From BJGV01 sp964194745 (GTDB lineage: Bacteria > Pseudomonadota > Gammaproteobacteria > Burkholderiales > Nitrosomonadaceae): 64,000 nucleotides of DNA. Below are positions 1 through 8,855 of the stretch, piece after piece (positions within the stretch are counted from its first letter, which is position 1; every line of letters starts with the position of its first letter). The translations under genes were made by a program, and so were the position numbers. The stretch lies in assembly GCA_965248035.1 (NCBI GenBank), contig OZ252054.1:496001-560000 (forward strand), read 5' to 3'. A model generated the notes under the pieces. It was not told the DNA's origin, did not search any database, and saw only the letters and a list, made by a program, of their open reading frames with translations.

Positions 1-862
1 TGACGTCCGCCGGATCACCTTGATAGGTTGATTCTGTGGTACCCACCAAGGTATTTCCCCGCCAGGGCATTATGAATACAGCCCGTTTGTCTTGTGCCTC
101 AACATAATAAATTCCTTGTGTCAACGTGCCTGGCACAACAATGTGTGTACCTTGTACCAAATCAAATTTGAGCTGTGAAGGAATCGGCGTGATTCGGCTT
201 AACACTTGCTGTACCCAGGGCCCAGCTGCATTCACCAATACTGCTGCTGCACAGGTTTTAGCTTCCTCGTTATGCCAGTATTCAACGATATTACTGTGTT
301 TACCCAACTGGCCTAACCGAGCACCAGTAAATGTTGCAGGTATTTTAAACTGTGCACCCATCTGTTGCGCAGAGCGCATAACAGCATGAGTCAATGCCGC
401 ATCATCAGTCTGCGCATCACTGTACTGAAATACTACTTCAAGCTGAGTAGTATCTAGTCCATCCAGCTTCTTCCAAAGCCTTTGTGGGACACGACAAAAT
501 CGCGCTGCCGGATGTAGGCCACCTTGAAGCGCATAAAGGCTCAAGCCAATGTGTAGTATACACGGGCGCCTTGTAGTATGGCGATAAACAGGAATGTAAA
601 AAGGTTTTAGCTCAACCAAATGTGGCGCGAGCTTGAGCAGTAGCGCTCTCTCGTGCAGACATTCTCTCACCAACGAGAACGCCCCACTTTCAAGATACCG
701 TAGCCCACCTTGAATAAGTTTGCTAGAACGGCTGGAGGTGCCACTTGCAATGTCAGTTTGTTCGAGCACCATCACCGACAATCCTTTTGCTGAAGCTGCC
801 TGCGCAACCCCCACACCATGGATACCACCACCGATGATGACTAGATCATAAGACTCCACCAT
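1..862 (-). CDS. glpD: glycerol-3-phosphate dehydrogenase, C-terminus cut by window edge
   Basis: FAD-dependent membrane-associated dehydrogenase that oxidises sn-glycerol 3-phosphate to dihydroxyacetone phosphate and feeds electrons to quinone. The reverse strand is open from ATG at 862 to base 1 (about 287 codons). It starts MVESYDLVIIGGGIHGVG, a Rossmann FAD-binding GxGxxG motif. Family segments follow: TSSRSSKLIQGGLRYLE, then NAAGPWVQ, then MPWRGNTLVGTTE near the cut end. A GGAG lies about 7 nt before the chosen ATG. The family is usually about 500 residues, so the C-terminal half lies outside. It is divergent from rpsB. Family assignment is firm; D-amino-acid-oxidase relatives are less likely given the RSSKLIHGGLRYL-type motif. 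Confidence 0.9.
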   Translation of the reverse strand, partial: MVESYDLVIIGGGIHGVGVAQAASAKGLSVMVLEQTDIASGTSSRSSKLIQGGLRYLESGAFSLVRECLHERALLLKLAPHLVELKPFYIPVYRHTTRRPCILHIGLSLYALQGGLHPAARFCRVPQRLWKKLDGLDTTQLEVVFQYSDAQTDDAALTHAVMRSAQQMGAQFKIPATFTGARLGQLGKHSNIVEYWHNEEAKTCAAAVLVNAAGPWVQQVLSRITPIPSQLKFDLVQGTHIVVPGTLTQGIYYVEAQDKRAVFIMPWRGNTLVGTTESTYQGDPADV

Positions 863-1016
863 TTTTCTCCATAAATTCTCCTATTTTTATTTGTATAAGA
901 CGATTAAGTTACTCACTCTTTAGAACAAAGAGGAATACATGGAAGAATGTTTGCTTACCTCCTTCCAGCAAACTAAATTATTCATATAGATACATAGAAC
1001 AGCCACCAATTCTGCC
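863..1016. other. divergent intergenic region glpD/rpsB
   Basis: Non-coding region between the divergent glpD and rpsB transcripts, AT-rich. No ORF with a ribosome-binding site was seen. The rpsB promoter and leader begin at its right end. Confidence 0.5.
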
Positions 1017-1046
1017 TTGAGTGAGTCCCAGTAAAAATGTTATAAT
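1017..1046 (+). promoter_or_regulatory. probable sigma-70 promoter of rpsB operon
   Basis: TTGAGT (1017-1022) and a perfect TATAAT (1041-1046) are separated by 18 nt, about 125 nt upstream of rpsB. No other gene lies between. A strong promoter is expected for a ribosomal protein operon. Seen by eye only; no transcript data. Confidence 0.55.
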
Positions 1047-1111
1047 AGTTAATTAAGTTGGCTTTGCAACTCATTTTTTAGCCAGGTTAAATACGCATAC
1101 TCGTCAATCCA

Positions 1112-1156
1112 GGGGTGCTCCACAAGGAGTGACTATGGCGGGTTGAGGCTCAACCC
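1112..1156 (+). promoter_or_regulatory. rpsB 5' leader, probable S2 autoregulatory element
   Basis: Two stem-loops precede rpsB: CTCC(1118-1121)-ACAA-GGAG(1126-1129), extendable by G-U pairs, and GGGTTG(1140-1145)-AGGCT-CAACCC(1151-1156). The first resembles, from memory, the conserved hairpin in the E. coli rpsB leader where S2 controls rpsB-tsf. A real ribosome-binding site (AAAGGA) lies just before ATG 1171. The GGAG in the first hairpin also precedes a three-codon ATG-GCG-GGT-TGA mini-ORF (1135-1146), probably incidental. Confidence 0.5.
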
Positions 1157-1170
1157 TAAAGGATAAATTT

Positions 1171-1923
1171 ATGGCAGTAACCATGCGACAGATGCTGGAA
1201 GCAGGCGTTCATTTTGGACACCAAACCCGTTTCTGGAACCCCAAGATGGCTGAATATATTTTTGGTCATCGTAACAAAATACACATCATCAATCTGGAAA
1301 AAACCCTAGTGATGTATCAAGATGCGATGAACTATGTGCGTCAGTTATCTACTAACAAGGGCAATATTCTATTCGTCGGCACCAAGCGTCAAGCACGCGA
1401 TATTATTCGCGAGGAAGCAATCCGCTGTGAATCTCCATATGTAGACCGGCGCTGGCTAGGTGGAATGTTGACAAATTTTAAGACAATTAAACAATCCGTC
1501 AAACGCCTACAGGAAATGGAAACGATGGCACAGGACGGAACACTTGAGAAACTTTCCAAGAAAGAAGCACTTGACATTCAGCGTGAACTGGAAAAACTAA
1601 ACCGTAGTCTGGGTGGTATCAAAGATATGAAAGGAATACCAGATGCCATGTTCGTAATTGATGTGGGCTACCAAAAAGGCGCGATTACAGAAGCTAATAA
1701 ACTTGGTATCCCAATAGTGGGTGTGGTGGATACTAACCACAACCCTGACAAAGTGGATTATGTTATTCCAGGCAACGACGATTCCAGCCAGGCGATACGT
1801 CTTTATGCTCGAGGTGTGGCTGATGCAGTTTTGGAAGGACGCAGTCAGATTGTTCATGAAACCGTCAAAAACGAATTTGAGGAAATGGATGAAGCAATGA
1901 TGACAGAACGACTAACCGAATAG
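1171..1923 (+). CDS. rpsB: 30S ribosomal protein S2
   Basis: Ribosomal protein S2 binds the 30S head-body junction late in assembly and is needed with S1 for mRNA binding. 250 residues, the usual length. The N-terminal signature GVHFGHQTRFWNPKM is at about residues 12-26, the coiled-coil helical insert at about 100-150, and the core signature VDTNHNPDKVDYVIPGNDDS near 187-206. The start follows AAAGGA. It opens the rpsB-tsf-pyrH-frr block found in most bacteria. Probably autoregulated through the leader just upstream. Nothing is missing. Confidence 0.98.
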   Translation: MAVTMRQMLEAGVHFGHQTRFWNPKMAEYIFGHRNKIHIINLEKTLVMYQDAMNYVRQLSTNKGNILFVGTKRQARDIIREEAIRCESPYVDRRWLGGMLTNFKTIKQSVKRLQEMETMAQDGTLEKLSKKEALDIQRELEKLNRSLGGIKDMKGIPDAMFVIDVGYQKGAITEANKLGIPIVGVVDTNHNPDKVDYVIPGNDDSSQAIRLYARGVADAVLEGRSQIVHETVKNEFEEMDEAMMTERLTE

Positions 1924-2059
1924 GCTGAAAACAATTTGCAGGGGGTGATGGTCTCCTTTTATTAAGTCGCTAGTAATACTGCTTCACACAGGATCCTCAT
2001 GAGAATAATTTAAGAAGATTCTTCAAAGTTATTAACCAATTTTCGTATCTGGAGTAAAC

Positions 2060-2968
2060 ATGGCGGATATTACCGCGAACATAGTAAAAGAATTACGCGA
2101 TCTAACCGGGCTCGGCATGATGGAATGTAAAAAAGCATTGATCGAAACCGGTGGCAACCTGAAAACGGCAGAAGATTTATTGCGGATAAAAAGTGGCGCA
2201 AAGGCAAGTACGGCTGCTAACCGTATCACGGCAGAGGGCACTATAGGAGTAGAGATTGCGGTAGATAGAAAGAGCGGCGCCCTGGTTGAAGTCAATTGTG
2301 AAACTGATTTTGTAGCTAAAAATGAGGATTTTATCAAATTCGCCAAAAATCTAGCGCAATTAACTGCAACTAAAAACTTGACAGACACGGAAGCGCTCTC
2401 AAGAGCTACTTTGCCGAATGGTGAAAATGTAGAAGAGTTTCGTAAGGCACTGATTATGAAGCTTGGAGAAAACATCAGCATTCGCCGCTGTGTACGCCAT
2501 GCAACACACGGACACCTTGCGTCCTACCTACATGGTGGAAAAATAGGCGTAATAGTCGATTACATAGCTAGTGACAAAGTGCTGGGCAAAGATTTAGCTA
2601 TGCATATTGCAGCCAGCAAACCAATATGTATTTCCAGGGAACAGGTATCAGCAGATTTGTTGGTGCGTGAGCGCCAAATTTATACAGCACAAGCGGTGGA
2701 AAGCGGAAAATCTGAAGACATCGTAGCAAAAATGGTGGACGGACGTATTGCTAAATATCTTGCTGAAATAACGCTGCTCGGCCAACCTTTTGTCAAAAAT
2801 CCTGAACAGACAGTGGAAAAATTGCTTATTACAAAATCTGCAACGGTCAACGGTTTTACTATGTTCCGCGTGGGAGAAGGCATTGAAAAGAAATCTGGCG
2901 ATTTTGCTACCGAGGTAATGTCACAAATTAGTCAAGCACTAGAAAATAATTCGCCACAGCTAAATTAG
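2060..2968 (+). CDS. tsf: translation elongation factor Ts
   Basis: Guanine nucleotide exchange factor that regenerates EF-Tu·GTP. 302 residues. The N-terminal UBA-like module contains TGLGMMECKKAL. The exchange signature CETDFVAKNEDF is near residues 79-90; the TDFVA segment enters the EF-Tu nucleotide-binding region. GGAGTAAAC precedes the ATG. It lies 136 nt downstream of rpsB, as in the classical rpsB-tsf operon. The length is slightly above the E. coli protein but normal for betaproteobacteria. Confidence 0.98.
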   Translation: MADITANIVKELRDLTGLGMMECKKALIETGGNLKTAEDLLRIKSGAKASTAANRITAEGTIGVEIAVDRKSGALVEVNCETDFVAKNEDFIKFAKNLAQLTATKNLTDTEALSRATLPNGENVEEFRKALIMKLGENISIRRCVRHATHGHLASYLHGGKIGVIVDYIASDKVLGKDLAMHIAASKPICISREQVSADLLVRERQIYTAQAVESGKSEDIVAKMVDGRIAKYLAEITLLGQPFVKNPEQTVEKLLITKSATVNGFTMFRVGEGIEKKSGDFATEVMSQISQALENNSPQLN

Positions 2969-2996
2969 CTATTTATGATATCCGTCCATGAGGATT

Positions 2997-3710
2997 ATGG
3001 CCTATAAACGTGTCCTGTTAAAGCTTTCAGGTGAGGCCCTGATGGGTGATGACAATTACGGTATTAATCGTGCTGTGATAGAACGTGTTGTTTCAGAAAT
3101 CGCCGAAGTAATCAGGCTCAATGTTGAGGTAGCAATTGTGATCGGCGGCGGAAATATTTTCCGCGGTATGACATCATCATCGGCTGATAATCAGGTAGAT
3201 CGTGCCACCGCCGACTATATGGGCATGCTTGCAACTGTTATGAATGCCTTGGCGCTACAGGATGCAATGTGTCACGCCGGGCTGGAAAGTCGAGTACAAT
3301 CAGCATTACGTATTGATCAAGTTGTGGAACCTTATATCCGTGGCAAGGCATTGCGTTATCTAGAGGAGGGTAAGGTGGTTATTTTCGCTGCTGGTACTGG
3401 CAACCCCTTCTTTACTACTGACACTGCCGCCGCATTACGTGGTTTGGAAATGAACGTAGATATCGTCCTCAAGGGAACCAAGGTTGATGGTGTGTACTCG
3501 AACGACCCTAAAACTGACTCTGGTGCCAAGCGCTATCGGAATTTGTCTTTTGATGAAGCCATCACTAAGAATTTGAGAGTAATGGATGCTACTGCACTAA
3601 CCTTGTGTCGTGACCAGAAGCTGCCACTCAGTGTTTTCAGCATTTTTAAGGTTGGGGCACTCAAACGAGTAGTAATAGGTAAAGACGAAGGTACGCTAAT
3701 ACGGGTTTGA
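2997..3710 (+). CDS. pyrH: UMP kinase
   Basis: Hexameric amino-acid-kinase-fold enzyme that phosphorylates UMP to UDP; bacterial-type and allosterically controlled by GTP and UTP. 237 residues from MAYKRVLLKLSGEAL. Motifs: KLSGEALMG (phosphate loop), GGGNIFRG near 50-57, and NPFFTTDTAAALR near 137-149. An upstream in-frame ATG at 2988 would add MRI; I prefer 2997 because GAGG lies just before it and homologues start near here. Starts 28 nt after tsf and is probably co-transcribed. Confidence 0.96.
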   Translation: MAYKRVLLKLSGEALMGDDNYGINRAVIERVVSEIAEVIRLNVEVAIVIGGGNIFRGMTSSSADNQVDRATADYMGMLATVMNALALQDAMCHAGLESRVQSALRIDQVVEPYIRGKALRYLEEGKVVIFAAGTGNPFFTTDTAAALRGLEMNVDIVLKGTKVDGVYSNDPKTDSGAKRYRNLSFDEAITKNLRVMDATALTLCRDQKLPLSVFSIFKVGALKRVVIGKDEGTLIRV

Positions 3711-3796
3711 ATCTGCGTAAGCACTCTTACAATAATTATATTTTAATATGAATGACCAATGTATCAACTTCTACTTTTACGCTTAAGATATAGATT

Positions 3797-4354
3797 GTGA
3801 TCATCGATATAAAAAAATCCGCTGAACAAAAAATGCAGAAGAGTTTAGAAGCACTGATAACTTGTTTAGGTAAAATGCGAACTGGACGGGCTCATACAGG
3901 CCTACTCGACCACATCACCGTAGATTATTACGGTACACCCGTACCTATCAGCCAAGTAGCAAATGTTAGTCTGGCCGATGCCCGTACAATTAGCGTTACA
4001 CCCTGGGAAAAGAAAATGCTTAATCCGATCGAAAAAACAATCCGTGATTCGGAGCTAGGATTAAATCCTGTAACTATAGGCGAAATGATACGTGTACCCA
4101 TGCCGGCCCTGACAGAAGAACGTCGTCGAGATCTTACAAAAATAGTTAAACATGAAGCAGAAACAGCAAGAGTAGCGATGCGTAATATCCGACGCGATGC
4201 CAATGCTAATTTGAAAGACTTGCTTAAAGAAAAAAAAATCGCTGAGGATGATGAACACCGTGGCCAGGATGAAATTCAGAAACTTACCAATCACCACATC
4301 ACCGAAATAGATAAGGCATTGCAGGTGAAGGAAGCTGATTTGATGGCAGTTTAA
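3797..4354 (+). CDS. frr: ribosome recycling factor
   Basis: Splits post-termination ribosomes together with EF-G. 185 residues, exactly the usual family length. Conserved segments include KMRTGRAHTGLLDHI near residues 27-41 and the C-terminal AEDDEHRGQDEIQKLT helix. It uses a GTG start: the first codons read V-I-I-D-I-K-K-S-A-E-Q-K-M, matching the family N-terminus, and no ATG fits. It follows pyrH as in most proteobacteria. Confidence 0.97.
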   Translation: MIIDIKKSAEQKMQKSLEALITCLGKMRTGRAHTGLLDHITVDYYGTPVPISQVANVSLADARTISVTPWEKKMLNPIEKTIRDSELGLNPVTIGEMIRVPMPALTEERRRDLTKIVKHEAETARVAMRNIRRDANANLKDLLKEKKIAEDDEHRGQDEIQKLTNHHITEIDKALQVKEADLMAV

Positions 4355-4382
4355 CTTAACTAAGCCTAGAGCTACATCACCC

Positions 4383-5180
4383 ATGCATCCCGTTTCTAGT
4401 TCAACCCGCGCGATGCCAGAAACTGACATGATTCCCCAGCATATTGCCATTATTATGGACGGTAACGGGCGCTGGGCAAAACAACGCTTCATGCCACGGG
4501 TAGCTGGTCACAAACGCGGGGTAGAAACTGTACGCACCGCTATCAAAACCTGTATTGAGCGCGGCGTTAACTATCTGACATTATTCGCCTTCAGCAGTGA
4601 AAATTGGCGTAGACCGGCGGAAGAAATTTCATTCTTGATGCAACTTTTCATCACTGTTCTTGAACAGGAAGTAATCAAGTTGCATGAGAATGGCATTCGC
4701 TTCAAGGTAATCGGTGATTTGTCAAAATTTGAACCTAAGTTAATTGAATTTATTCGTAATGGTGAAGCGATGACTGCCGCTAATACTCGTCTTACACTTA
4801 CCATTGCGGCCAATTACGGCGGGCGCTGGGATATTATGCAAGCTACGCGTAAGATGTTAGCACAACACCCTAAATTAAATGGCAACTTTGGGGAAGAAGA
4901 CTTGGCCCAGTATTTTGCAATGAGCTATGCACCGGAACCCGATTTATTCATACGCACCGGAGGGGAACAACGCATTAGCAATTTTCTGTTGTGGCAACTG
5001 GCCTACACAGAGCTTTACTTTACCGATACCTTGTGGCCAGACTTTAGCGCGAGCACTCTTGATCTTGCCATTCGGTCCTACCAACAACGGGAGCGCCGTT
5101 TTGGTCGAACCAGAGAACAACTTCAAACATCGAAACCCATCGATGAAGTGAGGAAGATTCCGCCTAAAAAAACGGCATAA
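4383..5180 (+). CDS. uppS: undecaprenyl diphosphate synthase (cis-prenyltransferase)
   Basis: Condenses isopentenyl diphosphates onto farnesyl diphosphate to make C55-PP, the lipid carrier for peptidoglycan. Motifs: HIAIIMDGNGRWAKQR (catalytic Asp and substrate-binding Asn-Gly-Arg), TLFAFSSENWRRP, and DLFIRTGGEQRISNFLLWQ with the IPP-binding Arg residues. The first 15 residues before MIPQHIAIIMDG are poorly conserved, so ATG 4413 or 4428 are alternative starts; none has a clear Shine-Dalgarno. Stands before cdsA and dxr in the usual order. Confidence 0.96.
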   Translation: MHPVSSSTRAMPETDMIPQHIAIIMDGNGRWAKQRFMPRVAGHKRGVETVRTAIKTCIERGVNYLTLFAFSSENWRRPAEEISFLMQLFITVLEQEVIKLHENGIRFKVIGDLSKFEPKLIEFIRNGEAMTAANTRLTLTIAANYGGRWDIMQATRKMLAQHPKLNGNFGEEDLAQYFAMSYAPEPDLFIRTGGEQRISNFLLWQLAYTELYFTDTLWPDFSASTLDLAIRSYQQRERRFGRTREQLQTSKPIDEVRKIPPKKTA

Positions 5181-5229
5181 CCCTTGTACTATCTAATTCG
5201 TATAGTTTTTCGCTGATTTCCTGCTATTC

Positions 5230-6051
5230 ATGCTTAAAGCCCGCATTCTTACTGTTATCTGTGTTCTACCCCTGTTTCTGACAGCACTATTTTATTTGTC
5301 GTCGATTTTCTGGATGGCACTGCTTCTTGCTTTGGCAGTAATCGGTTCATGGGAATGGAGTAGACTGGCTAAATTCTCCTTGTCTGGCTCTATCTTTTAC
5401 CTTGTGCTTACCGCGTTAATTGGAGGTGAATTACTGTTCATTTTAAGTAGAGCTGTCCTGACTAATCCTTACACCACAGTATTTTTATGGCTTTATGCGG
5501 CGACATTAGTATTCTGGATACTAGGCGCACCAAGTCTTTTGAAATTAAACCTCCCGATCAGAGATCCAACCTTGCTTGTATTGACAGGCTGGTTATTACT
5601 ATTACCCACTTGTCTTGCCTTGTACCAGCTGCGTGCTATCGATCCGCTTCTTTTATTGGGTTTCATGACTGTTGTTTGGGTTTCTGATACCGCAGCATAT
5701 TTCGTCGGACGTGCACTCGGCAGACATAAGTTTGCACCGAATATAAGTCCCGGCAAAACCTGGGAAGGTGTGGCAGGAGCACTAATAGCAGTTTCTATTT
5801 ATGCGCTGACTTGGGGTTATTTGGCGGGAGAAAAAACCCAAACTATGTTATTAGTTCCACTGTTATTGGTGCTTGTTGTACTAGGTATCATTGGTGATTT
5901 GTTTGAGTCCCTGATGAAACGTCAAGCTGGAGTCAAGAATAGTGGCGATATTTTGCCCGGTCACGGTGGTATACTTGATCGCATAGATGCACTTACTTCA
6001 ACTCTACCTGTAGCTATTTTAGCAGTTCTCATTTTTACCGTTGAATTATGA
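5230..6051 (+). CDS. cdsA: phosphatidate cytidylyltransferase
   Basis: Integral membrane enzyme that makes CDP-diacylglycerol from phosphatidate and CTP, the branch point of phospholipid synthesis. 273 residues with about eight hydrophobic segments. SDTAAYFVGRALGRHKF near 154-170 and the C-terminal CDS signature ending LPGHGGILDRID are clear. In the signature, GVKNSGD has Asn where GVKDSG-type Asp is common, a point to check against relatives. The stop overlaps the dxr start by 4 nt (ATGA), so the two are probably translationally coupled. Confidence 0.95.
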   Translation: MLKARILTVICVLPLFLTALFYLSSIFWMALLLALAVIGSWEWSRLAKFSLSGSIFYLVLTALIGGELLFILSRAVLTNPYTTVFLWLYAATLVFWILGAPSLLKLNLPIRDPTLLVLTGWLLLLPTCLALYQLRAIDPLLLLGFMTVVWVSDTAAYFVGRALGRHKFAPNISPGKTWEGVAGALIAVSIYALTWGYLAGEKTQTMLLVPLLLVLVVLGIIGDLFESLMKRQAGVKNSGDILPGHGGILDRIDALTSTLPVAILAVLIFTVEL

Positions 6052-7250
6052 CTGTTGTTCGGCATCTCACCATTCTTGGCTCTACTGGCAGTGTAGGAGT
6101 AAGTACACTTGATGTAGTTGCACGCCATCCTGATCGATTTCATGTCGCCGCACTCACCGCTAACGACAGCATTGATAAAATGCTAGAACAATGCCGTTGC
6201 TTTAGCCCACGTTATGCAGTTATGTTAGATGAAGCTAGCGCAGAAGAGCTAAGAACAAAAATTAGCACAACTGGGATTAATACTGAAGTCCTGTGTGGAG
6301 TCGGGTCGCTGGAGAAAGTAGCATCACTACCTGAAGTAGATATCGTAATGGCAGCTATCGTTGGTGCCGCTGGAATACGCCCCACATTTGCAGCTGCCCT
6401 TGCGGGGAAATATGTACTTCTCGCCAACAAAGAAACCCTAGTAATGGCAGGTCACATCTTCATGGATGTAGTCAAAAACCATCGCGCCACCTTGCTGCCA
6501 ATAGACAGTGAACACAATGCCATTTTTCAGTCACTGCCACGAGACTTTACCGGAGACTATGCAGCAGTTGGGGTACGTCGCATTCTATTGACAGCATCTG
6601 GTGGGCCATTTCGACAATCATCACTAGCCGAAATGGAGCATGTTACGCCTGAACAAGCCTGCGCCCATCCTAATTGGGTAATGGGACAGAAGATTTCAGT
6701 AGACTCTGCCACCATGATGAATAAGGGTCTAGAACTAATTGAGGCACATTGGTTATTTGATGCTGCACCGGAGCAGATCCAAGTGGTAATCCATCCACAA
6801 AGCGTAATTCATTCCATGGTTGAATATGTCGATGGTTCAGTACTAGCACAACTTGGTAATCCAGACATGCGCACCCCGATTGCTCATGCCTTGGCATATC
6901 CAGAGCGAGTCGAATGTGGTGTGACACCCCTTGATATATTTAAAGTCGCGCGACTGGATTTTGAAACGCCAAACTTCACAAAGTTTCCCTGTCTGAGCCT
7001 CGCCTATAATGCGCTTGCTGCTGGCGGCAGTGCACCGGCAATACTAAATGCTGCAAATGAAGTGGCAGTAGAATCTTTCCTAAAATCCAGAATACCCTTT
7101 ACAACGATTCCGTCTATGATTAAACAAGTTATGCAGACAGTCGACCACAAAGATATCTTTACACTTGACGATGTGCTGGCAGCTGACAACATGGCGCGCG
7201 AGGCTGCATATGAATGGCTAGACGCTAAAAATACCAATTCCAAAAAATAG
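6048..7250 (+). CDS. dxr: 1-deoxy-D-xylulose 5-phosphate reductoisomerase
   Basis: Second step of the MEP isoprenoid pathway: converts DXP to MEP with NADPH and a divalent metal. 400 residues, normal length. GSTGSVGVSTLDVVARHP near 8-25 is the NADPH-binding turn; ANKETLVMAG, DSEHNAIFQ, TASGGPF and the metal/substrate segment SATMMNKGLELIEAHWLF follow. It overlaps cdsA by 4 nt. Supplies precursors for UppS encoded just upstream. Confidence 0.97.
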   Translation: MTVVRHLTILGSTGSVGVSTLDVVARHPDRFHVAALTANDSIDKMLEQCRCFSPRYAVMLDEASAEELRTKISTTGINTEVLCGVGSLEKVASLPEVDIVMAAIVGAAGIRPTFAAALAGKYVLLANKETLVMAGHIFMDVVKNHRATLLPIDSEHNAIFQSLPRDFTGDYAAVGVRRILLTASGGPFRQSSLAEMEHVTPEQACAHPNWVMGQKISVDSATMMNKGLELIEAHWLFDAAPEQIQVVIHPQSVIHSMVEYVDGSVLAQLGNPDMRTPIAHALAYPERVECGVTPLDIFKVARLDFETPNFTKFPCLSLAYNALAAGGSAPAILNAANEVAVESFLKSRIPFTTIPSMIKQVMQTVDHKDIFTLDDVLAADNMAREAAYEWLDAKNTNSKK

Positions 7251-7484
7251 CCATAATGTTGCTTTGCTACATTGTTCGATGTTACCTATGTATCAATTTG
7301 TATCCGCATATCTGCTAGTACATTGCTGGAACTGCATCTTGTCATATCTCATCTGGCGTCAATCTGATCATGTGCTCCCAATCCATAGCCTTCCAATCTA
7401 TCCTAACGATAAGCGTGGAATTACATCATTTATTTTCTTTATTGAAACTTTTCATATTCTACAATTTCAGACCATAAAACCGAT
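7251..7484. other. dxr-rseP spacer
   Basis: 234 nt without a supportable gene. An open frame from 7264 runs into rseP but has no Shine-Dalgarno and no recognisable protein features. Related genomes usually have these two genes closer together. Confidence 0.4.
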
Positions 7485-8852
7485 ATGACGCTCTTTTTTA
7501 CAATAATTGCTTTCCTCTTCGCTTTGGGTCTTCTAATCGTGTTCCACGAATTTGGCCATTATTTGGTGGCACGTTTGTGTGATGTAAAAGTATTGCGTTT
7601 CTCTGTAGGCTTCGGTCGACCTTTGATAAAAAGATATTGGGGAAGAGATCAGACTGAATGGGCCATAGCAATTTTCCCTATTGGTGGTTATGTAAAGATG
7701 CTAGATGAACGGGAGGGTGAAGTTGCTCCTGAAGATTTACCACGCTCGTTTAATCGTAAGACTGTTGCAAACCGCTTCGCTATCGTCTCAGCGGGGCCGA
7801 TTGCGAATTTTCTGCTAGCCATTCTGCTTTATTGGTTACTTTTCATGCATGGTGTCAGTGGCATGAAACTAGTACTAGGGCCAATCATTCCGGAAACACC
7901 TGCTGCAATGGCAGCTTTTGAGGCGGGTGAAACCATAGTGACAATTGGGGCTAAACCGGTATTAACCTGGCAAGATGCTCGCTGGATACTGCTAGCTCGG
8001 GCAATAGAAAGAACTCCTGCTTTAACTGTGGAAACCCTTAACCAAGGTGGAAAAGTTACCTGGCGAAAGATGGACTTAAGTAAAATAAATGCTGATGATT
8101 TGGATGCTGATTTTCTAAAGAAAATCGGCCTAAACGTCTACCAACCAGAAATAAAACCAGTGATTGCTCAAGTAATATCAAATGGCGCAGGTGATCGCGC
8201 TGGCCTACTTACCAATGATGAAATTCTATTAGTGAATGGAGAAGAAATAGCACGGTGGAAAGATCTAGTACAGCAGATACGGGATAATCCGAAGCAACTG
8301 TTAGTAATGGAAATCCAACGAGGCAACACTAGAGTTAGTGTGAACGTAACTCCTGATGCAACAATTGAAAATGGTGAACAAATTGGAAAAGTCGGTATTG
8401 CGCCAAAAATTGATCGTTCCAGCATAGAAAATTTATTAGTCGAGGTTAGCTACCCTGCAGGTACAGCCATGGTCAGGGCAATAGATAAAACTTGGGAAAC
8501 ATCAGTGCTTACGTTGCAAATGCTATGGAAAATGGTGATGGGAGAAGTATCGTGGAAAAATGTGAGCGGACCCATAACAATCGCTGATTATGCTGGTAAG
8601 TCAGCACAGATGGGAATCGCATCTTATCTAGGATTTCTCGCACTTATCAGTATTAGTCTGGGAGTACTGAATTTGCTTCCTATCCCCTTATTAGATGGTG
8701 GGCATTTAATGTATTATGTGGTTGAAATCATTAAGGGTAGTCCACTTTCTGAAAGAGCTATTGGGATTGGACAACAGCTCGGGATGATGCTGTTGTTTGC
8801 TCTTATGGCTTTTGCAATATATAACGATATCAATCGGCTCATCTCCAGTTAA
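7485..8852 (+). CDS. rseP: RIP zinc metalloprotease RseP
   Basis: Inner-membrane site-2 protease that cuts anti-sigma-E RseA and clears signal-peptide remnants. 455 residues. The zinc motif HEFGH is at residues 21-25 in the first membrane helix, a PDZ region lies near 220-285 (NGAGDRAGLLTNDEILLVNG), and the third zinc ligand is in LLPIPLLDGGHL near the C-terminus. Four membrane segments are visible. It sits directly before bamA, four bases apart, the usual envelope-stress neighbourhood. Confidence 0.96.
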   Translation: MTLFFTIIAFLFALGLLIVFHEFGHYLVARLCDVKVLRFSVGFGRPLIKRYWGRDQTEWAIAIFPIGGYVKMLDEREGEVAPEDLPRSFNRKTVANRFAIVSAGPIANFLLAILLYWLLFMHGVSGMKLVLGPIIPETPAAMAAFEAGETIVTIGAKPVLTWQDARWILLARAIERTPALTVETLNQGGKVTWRKMDLSKINADDLDADFLKKIGLNVYQPEIKPVIAQVISNGAGDRAGLLTNDEILLVNGEEIARWKDLVQQIRDNPKQLLVMEIQRGNTRVSVNVTPDATIENGEQIGKVGIAPKIDRSSIENLLVEVSYPAGTAMVRAIDKTWETSVLTLQMLWKMVMGEVSWKNVSGPITIADYAGKSAQMGIASYLGFLALISISLGVLNLLPIPLLDGGHLMYYVVEIIKGSPLSERAIGIGQQLGMMLLFALMAFAIYNDINRLISS

Positions 8853-8855
8853 AAA

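Noticed and set aside
1135..1146. Mini-ORF Met-Ala-Gly-stop before rpsB
   Set aside because: Its Shine-Dalgarno is part of a leader hairpin, and three codons cannot be supported as a gene.
4061..4492. 143-codon minus-strand frame
   Set aside because: Antisense shadow of frr and uppS.
7264..7488. 74-codon frame between dxr and rseP
   Set aside because: No ribosome-binding site, no protein features, Cys/Tyr/Ile-rich as expected for AT-rich non-coding sequence.
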